Source: Streptomyces marokkonensis
GTDB lineage: Bacteria > Actinomycetota > Actinomycetes > Streptomycetales > Streptomycetaceae
Direction of reading: 5' to 3'
Assembly (NCBI RefSeq): GCF_008312835.1
Contig: NZ_VSKS01000014.1
Span: 62,001 to 126,000 of the forward strand
DNA length: 64,000 nt
Part shown: positions 16,884 to 24,003 of the stretch, piece after piece
Numbering within the stretch: position 1 is the stretch's first letter
Layout: each line of letters starts with the position of its first letter
Notes under the pieces: model-generated
What the model saw: the letters and a program-made list of their open reading frames with translations, nothing else
Told to the model about the DNA's origin: nothing
The model's database searches: none
Translations under genes and position numbers: made by a program

Positions 16884-18692
16884 CTACGGGCGGAAACGCA
16901 GGATCTGCGGGTCGTGGTCGCTGATCTGGTCGTGGAACTCCGCGTTGATGTGCACGCTGTCGTAGCTGAAGCGGCGGATGGACGGCGTGATCAGGATCTG
17001 GTCCAGGACCTGGCTGTTGCCCTGGTAGACGTAGGAGTAACGCTCCGACTTCGGCAGGGACTTGACCGCCGACCAGAGGGTGCCCCTGCCCTCGAGGATG
17101 TCGGTCGTCTCCGAGAACTCGAAGTCGTTGATGTCGCCGAGGACCACGACCTTGGCGTTCTTCTGTGCCTTGAGGATCTTCGCGGTGAAGTCGTGGACCG
17201 CCCGGGCCTGGAGGTGGCGCTGGGTCTCCGAGCCGCGGGACGGGGGCTGGTACTGGGAGGTCAGGCTCTGGTCGCCGCCCTTGGAGGCGAAGTGGTTGGC
17301 GATGACGATGACCGTGCGGCCGCGGAAGGTGAACTCGCCGGCCAGGGGCTTGCGGCTGTCCTCGAACGCCTCGGACGCCGGGTCGATCCGGCCGGGGGAG
17401 CTCGTCAGGGCGGCCCTGCCGCGGACCTCGGTGACGCCGGTGGGGGTGGTGGCGTCGCCGCCGGGGCGGTCGGTGAAGGAGACCCGGGCCGGGTTGAAGA
17501 GGAACGCCTGGCGGATGTTGCCGCCCGGCTGGCCGCCGTCCTGCTTGTCGGCCGGGTCGATGGCGCGCCAGTCGTAGCGCGGGCCGCCCGCCGCCTCGAT
17601 GGCCCCGATCAGCGCGGCCAGGGTCCGGTCGGCGGCGACCGTGCCGTCGTCGGTCGCGCCGTTGTTGTCCTGGATCTCCTCGAGGGACACGATGTCGGGG
17701 GACTTGAGGTTGTCCACGATCGCGGCGGCGTGGGCGGCGAAGGTGTCGTCGGAGGGGTCGAGGTTCTCGACGTTGTAGGTCGCGATCGCCAGTTCGCCGG
17801 TGCGCTGGGCGCGCGTGACCTCGCGGCGCAGGCCCGAGGACTCCAGGGTGCCGAGGTCCCCGGCCACCAGGGTGTAGCCGCCGTACTGGTTGTAGTCCAG
17901 AGGGCCCGTGGTGTCCCCGGTGAGGGTGTCGCCGACGTTCGCGTCGGGGAAGTCGGCCGCCCTGCCCAGCGACTGGATCTGGAGACGGCCGGTGTTCTGG
18001 GAGCCGTACGAGCCGTAGACCGTGCCGCCGCGGAGGTTGCGGTGCTCCCAGGGCTTCACCGTGACCCACAGCTCCGTGTACGGGTCGGTGGCGCCCACCA
18101 CCCGGGTGTCGGAGACCTGGACGTTCATGCCCTCGAGGGACTCGTAGTGGTCCAGGGCGTAGGCGGACGGGCGGAGGGGGAGGTCGTTGACCGAGCCGTT
18201 CGGCGTGGGGGTGTAGGCCGCCGGGACGGACCTCGCGGTGATCGGCGTCGCGGCCGGGACCTCGTTGCCGCTGGAGACGACCGTGAAGGTGGGGCGGGTG
18301 ATCTCCGTCAGGGACTGGTTGCCCGAGGACGTGCCGCCGGGGACGTACTCGGTCACCGTGCCGGACACGGTGACGGCGTCGCCGACCGCGACGCCCTTCG
18401 GCGTGGAGCCCGTGAAGACGAAGACGCCCTCACTGGTGGCCGGGTCCGCGTCCGGGGCGGGGTCCTGGATCCAGAAGCCGCGGGACGAGCCGTAGGTGCG
18501 GACGCCGGTGACGATTCCGGTCACATCGGTGACCTGCTCGCCCGCGTACGGCGATATGCGGGTGTCGCCCTGGATGTCATGGATGCGCACGGAGTCCGCG
18601 TGCGCGGGCGAGGTGAGGACGACGGTGGACGCCGCGGTGCACACGGCGGCGACGGTGAGCGCGGCGAGACGCGCGGACGACTTGCTGGGCAA
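16884..18692 (-). CDS. Secreted endonuclease/exonuclease/phosphatase-family nuclease
   Basis: A 602-aa protein with a signal peptide (about residues 1-32, SPAHA/DS). An OB-fold-type domain follows (VTGIVTGVRTYGSSRGFWIQ, about 55-200), then a C-terminal EEP fold (about 300-602). Catalytic landmarks of the EEP family are visible: ATYNVENL, SLEEIQDN (metal Glu), VVLGDINDFEF (D-x-N) and the final SDHDPQIL (D-H). This architecture matches extracellular bacterial DNases that scavenge DNA. Phosphate-starvation control would fit the PHO-boxed phosphatase nearby but was not seen in its own promoter. Confidence 0.88.
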   Translation of the reverse strand: MPSKSSARLAALTVAAVCTAASTVVLTSPAHADSVRIHDIQGDTRISPYAGEQVTDVTGIVTGVRTYGSSRGFWIQDPAPDADPATSEGVFVFTGSTPKGVAVGDAVTVSGTVTEYVPGGTSSGNQSLTEITRPTFTVVSSGNEVPAATPITARSVPAAYTPTPNGSVNDLPLRPSAYALDHYESLEGMNVQVSDTRVVGATDPYTELWVTVKPWEHRNLRGGTVYGSYGSQNTGRLQIQSLGRAADFPDANVGDTLTGDTTGPLDYNQYGGYTLVAGDLGTLESSGLRREVTRAQRTGELAIATYNVENLDPSDDTFAAHAAAIVDNLKSPDIVSLEEIQDNNGATDDGTVAADRTLAALIGAIEAAGGPRYDWRAIDPADKQDGGQPGGNIRQAFLFNPARVSFTDRPGGDATTPTGVTEVRGRAALTSSPGRIDPASEAFEDSRKPLAGEFTFRGRTVIVIANHFASKGGDQSLTSQYQPPSRGSETQRHLQARAVHDFTAKILKAQKNAKVVVLGDINDFEFSETTDILEGRGTLWSAVKSLPKSERYSYVYQGNSQVLDQILITPSIRRFSYDSVHINAEFHDQISDHDPQILRFRP

Positions 18693-18904
18693 CGGATTCC
18701 CTCCGGGAATGTGATCTACGCCGGGACGAGGGTGGAGCGTGGGTCACTCCCTGTCTACGCGCGTCAATCTCCAGCCTGGTCAAGCCACTTGTCAAGGTTT
18801 CGGCCATGTACGGTCGCCGAAGAGGAGATGAAGCGGGCGGCATGGGTGGAAATCCGTCTAGGCTGAGCGGCTGAGTCGTAAGAGGCCCTAGGAGAAACAA
18901 GCCG

Positions 18905-20335
18905 ATGTCAGACAGCTCCATCCTGCCGCCGGTGCGGCTGCGTCCCGAAGCGGAGCTGGCGCGCGACGCCCTGTCCACCCCGGTGCTGTCCCGGGCCGCC
19001 CGGCTCGCCCGCTGGGCCGGGCCCGAAACCCGGGTGGACGCCGGTGGCGGGCTCGTCGAGGAGCAACTGCCGGCGGCGGCCGACGAGCTCGGGCTGACCG
19101 GGGACGACGCGGCGGCCCACGCCAGTGAGGCCTGGCGCGTCGCCGTGGACACCGGGCTCGTCGAGGTGGCCGACGAGGAGGAGGGGACCGTCGCGGCGGG
19201 CGCGGACCTCGCGCTGCTCACCGGGGGATCGCCGCACGACGTGCTGGAGGTCTGGCTCGGCGCCCTGGAAACGCTGCTCGGCGACGCGAGTGTCCCCGAC
19301 CTGGGCGGGCTGGTCGACGCCATCGCCGAGGGGGAGGGTGAGCTCGGCCTCGACGCGCTGGACTGGGACCCCGAGGCCGAGGCCGAGTTCCTGGACGGAG
19401 TGCTCGGCAACCTCTACCTGCTGACGGTCGGGGGGGAAGGGTCCGGCGGGGCACCCGTGCCGCTGCCCGCGCTGGCCGCGTCGGTCATCGTGCCCGGCGA
19501 CATGGCGGAGCCCACCAATGACGTCCTCGAGCAGGTGTCCGACGCGATGATGCGGCTCGACGACCAGTTCCGCATGCTGGAGCCCGTGGGACTCGTGGAG
19601 TACCAGCCGGTCGACGAGGCGCTCATGGCCGACGCCGACGAGGAGCCCGCGGCACCGGGGGACGACACCGACGTCTCCCGCTACGGCATGGTGCGGCTCA
19701 CCCCGCTCGGGCTCTACGGGCTGCGCGCCCGGCTGCTGGAGGCCGGGTTCCAGGCGCCGGCGGTCGGGGACCTCGCGGACAAGGGCGCCGACGCGCTGCT
19801 CGACGGCACGGCCGGCTTCCCGCCGGTCGCGGCCCACGCGGAGACCGAGCAGTGGCTCGCCCGGCGCGAACCCCTGGCCTCCGCCAGGGAGTTGCTGGCC
19901 GCGGCACGCGGGACCGACGAGGGCGCGCCGCTGCGGCGGCTGCGGTGCCAGCAGGCGCTGTCGCTGGTCGGCACGTCCGCCGAACCCGCCCTGCGGGAGG
20001 TGCTGGACGATCCCGAACTCGGCGGGCTCGCACGGGTGTGGCTGGCCGAGCACGGCGCCGCCGATGTGCCGCCGCCGTCCGAGGCCATGATCTTCTGGCT
20101 GACCATCGACACGGTCGCCGCCCAGCTCGCCGCGGAGGGCAACTCCGAGGAGCTGCGCTCCCTCGTGGAAGGGCTGGCACGGCAGCACGGCGGCTTCTTC
20201 GACACCGCCTGGCGGGTGGACCACCCGGCCACGGCGGACGTACTGGAGGCCATGGGGCGCCTGCACCCGGACAAGAGGGTCGCCAAGGAAGCACGGAAGG
20301 CCGCCTTCAAGGCACGGTCGCAGCACGGGGGCTGA
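18905..20335 (+). CDS. Conserved hypothetical protein, 476 aa
   Basis: An acidic cytoplasmic protein with no membrane segment, starting MSDSSILPPVRLRPEAELAR. AGGAGA is 9 nt before the ATG. The C-terminal third (RRLRCQQALSLVGTSAEPAL and similar) has the look of helical HEAT-like repeats. An N-terminal winged-helix-like part (about 20-110) is possible. I do not recognise a named family, and no catalytic motif is evident. Confidence 0.8.
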   Translation: MSDSSILPPVRLRPEAELARDALSTPVLSRAARLARWAGPETRVDAGGGLVEEQLPAAADELGLTGDDAAAHASEAWRVAVDTGLVEVADEEEGTVAAGADLALLTGGSPHDVLEVWLGALETLLGDASVPDLGGLVDAIAEGEGELGLDALDWDPEAEAEFLDGVLGNLYLLTVGGEGSGGAPVPLPALAASVIVPGDMAEPTNDVLEQVSDAMMRLDDQFRMLEPVGLVEYQPVDEALMADADEEPAAPGDDTDVSRYGMVRLTPLGLYGLRARLLEAGFQAPAVGDLADKGADALLDGTAGFPPVAAHAETEQWLARREPLASARELLAAARGTDEGAPLRRLRCQQALSLVGTSAEPALREVLDDPELGGLARVWLAEHGAADVPPPSEAMIFWLTIDTVAAQLAAEGNSEELRSLVEGLARQHGGFFDTAWRVDHPATADVLEAMGRLHPDKRVAKEARKAAFKARSQHGG

Positions 20336-20370
20336 GCTTCACGGGAGCGAGGAGCGCCGTGCCCCCCGCT

Positions 20371-20392
20371 GTTCAACCCGCGTTCAGGTGGG
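20371..20392 (+). promoter_or_regulatory. PHO box (two 11-nt direct repeat units)
   Basis: GTTCAACCCGC followed directly by GTTCAGGTGGG forms two tandem 11-nt units matching the GTTCACC-type PhoP repeat of Streptomyces, 57 bp before the PhoX-like gene. This predicts phosphate-starvation control by PhoR-PhoP. Confidence 0.8.
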
Positions 20393-20448
20393 GGCGGAAG
20401 CGTGACGGCGCACAGTCCACGGTCCGTCCACCGTCACCTGGAGACCGC

Positions 20449-21888
20449 ATGTCGCTCACCCGCAGGGACTTCGCCAGAACGTCCGTCATCACCGGTGCCG
20501 GGGTCGCGCTGGCGGGCACGGCCGGCGCCCTCGCCTCGGCCCCCCACGCCCTCGCCTCCGCCGACATCGCCGAAGAGGCGTCCGGCCGGCACGGCGGGGT
20601 GGGGTACGGGCCGCTCGTCCCGGACCCGCGGGGACTCCTCGCCCTGCCCGCGGGGTTCACCTACCGCGTCCTCACCCACACCGGGAGGACCCGCCTGGAG
20701 TCCGGTGAGTTCACGCCCGCCGAGCACGACGGAACGGCCGCCTTCCCCGGCCCGCGCGGCAGCACCCTGCTGGTGAACAACCACGAGATGGACGGCCCGC
20801 GCGACGAGGCCGAGTTCCCGGTGCCGCTCACCGAGGGCCTCGTCTACGACCCGGCCGCACCCGGTGGCTGCACCATCGTCGAGGTGCGCCCCGACGGCGG
20901 CGTCGCCGAATGGGTCGGCATCTCCGGGACCGCAAACAACTGCGCGGGCGGCAGCACCCCCTGGAACACCTGGCTCACCTGCGAGGAGAACTCCGACCGG
21001 GCCGGCGAGAACGGCATGACCAAGGACCACGGCTACGTCTTCGAGGTCGACCCCGCCGACCGGCGCGCCAACCGCGACCCCAAGCCCCTGAAGTTCTTCG
21101 GCCGCTACGACCACGAGGCCGTGGTCATCGACCCGCGGCGCGGCCACGCCTACCTCACCGAGGACGCCGACGAGCCCAACGGCCTCTTCTACCGCTGGAC
21201 CCCGCCGCGGGACTTCCGCCACGGCCCCCGCGTGTTCCGCACGCTCGCCGACGACGCGGGTGTCCTCCAGGCGCCCAAGTGCTACGACTCCGGCGGCCGG
21301 TACGTCGACGACCTCTCCCGCGCCACGCGCACCGGCACCGTGTACGGCGTCGACTGGGTGGACGTGCCCGACCGCGACGCCCGCGAGGTGGCGGTCCGCG
21401 AGCAGTTCGGACCGGGCGAGGTCACCCGCGGCCGCAAACTGGAGGGCATGTGGTGGGGTGACGGCGGGGCGTACATCGTCTCCTCCTACGCCCGTGCGGA
21501 GAGCCCCGTACAGCACGACGGCCAGGTCTGGTTCTACGACCCCAGGCGCCGCACCCTGACCCTGAAGGTGCTGCTCGGCGCCGACCGGGACCCGGGCGCG
21601 GACGGCACCTTCGACGGACCCGACAACATCACCGTCTCGCCGTACGGCGGTCTGATCATCGCCGAGGACGGAGACGGCGCGCAGCACCTGTTCGGGGCCA
21701 CCGACAGCGGACGCACGTATCCCATCGCCCGCAACGAACTGAACATCGGCACCGAGGACGAGCCGGAGTTCAGCGAATTCACCGGCGTCACCTTCTCACC
21801 GGACGGCCGGACCCTGTACGCCAACATCCAGGAACCGGGCATCATGGTCGCCGTCACGGGGCCCTGGAAGCGGCAGAAGCGGCGGTAG
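20449..21888 (+). CDS. PhoX-like alkaline phosphatase / DUF839 protein
   Basis: A 479-aa protein with a twin-arginine signal (LTRRDFARTSVITGAG, cleavage near ALASADIA). The mature part is a DUF839/PhoX-type beta-propeller: LLVNNHEMDG, TPWNTWLTCEEN, DHEAVVIDP, YLTEDADEPNGLFYRW, SPDGRTLYANIQEPG. The conserved acidic and Cys/Asn residues of the metal sites are in these blocks. PhoX enzymes are Tat-exported Ca/Fe phosphatases. The PHO box upstream supports a role in phosphate supply. Confidence 0.9.
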   Translation: MSLTRRDFARTSVITGAGVALAGTAGALASAPHALASADIAEEASGRHGGVGYGPLVPDPRGLLALPAGFTYRVLTHTGRTRLESGEFTPAEHDGTAAFPGPRGSTLLVNNHEMDGPRDEAEFPVPLTEGLVYDPAAPGGCTIVEVRPDGGVAEWVGISGTANNCAGGSTPWNTWLTCEENSDRAGENGMTKDHGYVFEVDPADRRANRDPKPLKFFGRYDHEAVVIDPRRGHAYLTEDADEPNGLFYRWTPPRDFRHGPRVFRTLADDAGVLQAPKCYDSGGRYVDDLSRATRTGTVYGVDWVDVPDRDAREVAVREQFGPGEVTRGRKLEGMWWGDGGAYIVSSYARAESPVQHDGQVWFYDPRRRTLTLKVLLGADRDPGADGTFDGPDNITVSPYGGLIIAEDGDGAQHLFGATDSGRTYPIARNELNIGTEDEPEFSEFTGVTFSPDGRTLYANIQEPGIMVAVTGPWKRQKRR

Positions 21889-21922
21889 CCAAATTCGCTC
21901 GCCCGACCGACGGCCGCCCTCT

Positions 21923-21928
21923 TAGAGT
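21923..21928 (+). promoter_or_regulatory. -10 box TAGAGT for the Y RNA array
   Basis: TAGAGT ends 6 nt before the first base of the outer stem of the first RNA (21935), the right place for transcription to start there. No convincing -35 was found. Confidence 0.5.
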
Positions 21929-21934
21929 GATGCA

Positions 21935-22074
21935 CGTCCAGGTGCGAAGGCAGGACCTACTTCCACTCATCATGGGGCGGTCACGGGTTCGAGTCCCGTC
22001 ACCGGCACAACGCGCCGGTGTAGCTCAGGGGTTGGAGCGCCATCGTCGGTTCCGCCGGCCTCGATCTCTGGACG
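21935..22074 (+). ncRNA. Y RNA-like ncRNA 1 with permuted tRNA-like module (YrlA type)
   Basis: The ends pair (CGTCCAG 21935-21941 / CTGGACG 22068-22074). Next come the conserved 5' motif GGTGCGAAGG (21941-21950), opposite CTCGATCT, and a helix GGCAGGACC / GGTTCCGCC (21949-21957 / 22048-22056, 8 of 9 pairs). The apical part reads like a tRNA in permuted order. It has a T-arm ACGGG-TTCGAGT-CCCGT (21983-21999) and an acceptor-like stem CACCGGC / GCCGGTG closed by a 7-nt loop (22000-22020). A D-arm GCTC...GAGC (22023-22038) follows, with a short anticodon-stem equivalent ATGG / CCAT (21972-21975 / 22040-22043). This is the design described for bacterial YrlA RNAs bound by Ro60, whose gene follows. 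Confidence 0.85.
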
Positions 22075-22085
22075 CCACAACTTCA

Positions 22086-22165
22086 CGCACCTCCCGGTGC
22101 GCAGGTGACGGCTCCTTCGCTGTAAACGAATCCAGGCCGCCGCCGACTTGATCTCGGGAGGTGCG
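22086..22165 (+). ncRNA. Y RNA-like ncRNA 2, short form without tRNA module
   Basis: A perfect 11-bp terminal stem CGCACCTCCCG / CGGGAGGTGCG (22086-22096 / 22155-22165) is followed by the shared motif GGTGCGCAGG (22096-22105) facing GACTTGATCT (22145-22154). A helix GGTGACGGC / GCCGCCGCC (8 of 9 pairs) comes next. The 23-nt apical part has only a small TTCG/CGAA stem-loop, not a T-arm, D-arm or acceptor stem. The spacer to ncRNA 1 is 11 nt. It has the Ro60-binding half but no tRNA mimic. Confidence 0.75.
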
Positions 22166-22174
22166 GCAACTGGT

Positions 22175-22316
22175 GGGTGCCCGGTGCGCAGGCAGCGGAT
22201 ACTTCCGGGATCAGGTTCCTTGCGGGTTCGAATCCCGTCGTCGGCCCCCGGTCGATGTGGCGGAAAGGGAAGACGCGCCTGATGTGTTCCGCCGCCGACT
22301 CGGTTCTCGGGCACCC
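22175..22316 (+). ncRNA. Y RNA-like ncRNA 3 with permuted, Leu-type tRNA-like module
   Basis: The outer stem is GGGTGCCCG / CGGGCACCC (22175-22183 / 22308-22316). The shared motif GGTGCGCAGG (22183-22192) faces GACTCGGTTCT, and a helix GGCAGCGGA / TCCGCCGCC (8 of 9) follows. The tRNA-like part has an anticodon-stem equivalent ATCAGG / CCTGAT (22210-22215 / 22278-22283) and a T-arm GCGGG-TTCGAAT-CCCGT (22222-22238). The acceptor-like hairpin CGTCGGCC-CCC-GGTCGATG (22239-22257) and D-arm GCG-N11-CGC (22260-22276) complete it. The halves resemble tRNA-Leu in swapped order. The spacer to ncRNA 2 is 9 nt; the Ro60 ATG lies 51 nt downstream. Confidence 0.83.
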
Positions 22317-22367
22317 TCCTTTGCCGCGCCTCCCTCCGGAACGGACATGAATTCGGGGGAATTCGGC

Positions 22368-23951
22368 ATGGCGCGATTCAACACCCGGGCCGCCAAGGCG
22401 CAGCCGACGTCGCGAGTGACGTCGACCGGCCGTGTGCTGCGCACGTACGAGGGCGGCCGTGGCCGCGAGCGGGACGCACGCTCGGAACTCTTCCTCCTCG
22501 CGGTGTCCGACTTCGTGACGCAGCGGACCTTCTACGAGCGCGGCGACGTTCGCGACGACCGGTTCGCGAAGCTCGTGCGTGAGCTCGCCGTGACCGACCC
22601 GTCCTGGACGGCCGGGCTGCTCGGCTGGCTGCGCGGCGAGGGCAACCTGCGGACCGCGTCGATCGTGGGCGCCGCCGAGTACGTCAAGGCCCGCCTGGAC
22701 GCCGGCGCGACCGGCGGTCCGTCGAACCGGCAGGTCGTGGACTCCGTGCTGCGGCGCCCCGACGAGCCCGGCGAACTGCTCGCCTACTGGACCGCCACCC
22801 ACGGCCGGAACATCCCCAAGCCCGTCAAGCGCGGAGTCGCCGACGCCGTACGCCGGCTGTACGGGGGCAAGGCCCTGCTGAAGTACGACACCGCCTCCAG
22901 GGGCTACCGCTTCGGCGACATCCTGAACCTGGTGCACGCGGCCCCCGACCCGGACAAGCCGTGGCAGGGCGAGCTGTTCCGGTACGCCCTCGACCGCCGG
23001 CACCACCCGGACACCGCGGAGCCGCCCGCCTCGGTCCGCGTCCTCACCGCCCATCGCGAGCTGATGGCGCTGCCCGTCGAGGAGCGGCGCGCGGTCGTCA
23101 CGGCGCCCGACGGCGCCGACCGGCTCGCGGCCGCGGGCATCACCTGGGAGGCGCTGGCCGGATGGCTGCAGGGGCCGATGGACAAGGCGGCCTGGGAGGC
23201 CGTGATCGGGTCCATGGGCACGATGGCCCTGGTGCGGAACCTGCGGAACTTCGACGAGGCCGGGGTCGGTGACGAGGTCGCCGCCCGGGTCGCCGCCCGC
23301 ATCGCCGACCCGGTGGAGGTCGCGCGGTCGCGGCAGTTCCCCTTCCGCTACCTCGCCGCGTACCGGCACGCGCCGTCACTGCGCTGGTCGTACCCGCTGG
23401 AGCAGGCGCTCGGCCACTCGCTGGGCCACGTGCCCGCGCTGCCGGGCCGGACGCTGGTCCTCGTGGACCGCTCGGGCTCGATGTTCCACTCGCGGATGTC
23501 GGACCGGTCCGAACTCACCCGCGCGGACGCGGCGGCGGTCTTCGGCACGGCGCTCGCGCTGCGGGCGGCGAAGGCGGACCTCGTCGAGTTCGGCTCGACG
23601 AGCAAGCCGGTGCGGTTCCGCCGGGGCGAGTCCATGCTGAAGATCCTCGACCGCTTCGGCGACCTCGGCGGGACCGACACGACCGGGGCCGTGCGGCGGC
23701 ACTACAAGGGGCACGACCGGGTGCTGATCGTCACCGACGAGCAGTACGCGCACAGCCACCACGGCGACCCGACCGAGCAGGTGCCGTCCGAGGTGCCTGT
23801 CTACACCTGGAACCTCGCCGGACACCGGGCGGGCCACGGCCCGTCGGGCACGGCGAACCGGCACACCTTCGGAGGCCTTTCGGACGCCGCCTTCCGGATG
23901 GTTCCGCTGCTCGAGGCCGGACGGGACGCCGACTGGCCGTGGGCCGCGTGA
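22368..23951 (+). CDS. rsr: Ro60/Rsr ortholog (TROVE-domain RNA-binding protein)
   Basis: A 527-aa protein. Residues about 10-340 form the TROVE HEAT-repeat ring (for example DFVTQRTFYERGDVRDDRFAKL, LAYWTATHGRNIPKPVKRGV, VIGSMGTMALVRNLRNF), which in Ro60 binds Y RNA on the outside and misfolded RNA ends in the hole. A vWA domain follows with the MIDAS motif DRSGSM at 367-372 and IVTDEQ. The ATG at 22368 is preferred (GGGGGA 6 nt upstream); ATG 22347 would add seven residues. In bacteria Rsr with Y RNA directs exonucleases such as PNPase. The upstream RNA array is its likely partner set. Confidence 0.95.
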   Translation: MARFNTRAAKAQPTSRVTSTGRVLRTYEGGRGRERDARSELFLLAVSDFVTQRTFYERGDVRDDRFAKLVRELAVTDPSWTAGLLGWLRGEGNLRTASIVGAAEYVKARLDAGATGGPSNRQVVDSVLRRPDEPGELLAYWTATHGRNIPKPVKRGVADAVRRLYGGKALLKYDTASRGYRFGDILNLVHAAPDPDKPWQGELFRYALDRRHHPDTAEPPASVRVLTAHRELMALPVEERRAVVTAPDGADRLAAAGITWEALAGWLQGPMDKAAWEAVIGSMGTMALVRNLRNFDEAGVGDEVAARVAARIADPVEVARSRQFPFRYLAAYRHAPSLRWSYPLEQALGHSLGHVPALPGRTLVLVDRSGSMFHSRMSDRSELTRADAAAVFGTALALRAAKADLVEFGSTSKPVRFRRGESMLKILDRFGDLGGTDTTGAVRRHYKGHDRVLIVTDEQYAHSHHGDPTEQVPSEVPVYTWNLAGHRAGHGPSGTANRHTFGGLSDAAFRMVPLLEAGRDADWPWAA

Positions 23952-23955
23952 CGAA

Positions 23956-23989
23956 CGCCGGGCACCCCCTCCGTCGGGGGCGCCCGGCG
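23956..23989. terminator. Hairpin between rsr and the TerD gene
   Basis: Arms CGCCGGGCaCCCCC and GGGGGcGCCCGGCG (one A-C mismatch) with a 6-nt loop, placed to end both convergent transcripts. Confidence 0.75.
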
Positions 23990-24003
23990 CTGCGCACGGG
24001 TGA

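Noticed and set aside
21976-22276. Two head-to-tail tRNA genes or tRNA fragments
   Set aside because: T-arm and D-arm sequences are convincing, but their order is reversed, the acceptor strands are joined by a loop, no anticodon arm with an anticodon is formed, and no CCA end exists. The permuted Y RNA model explains all parts.
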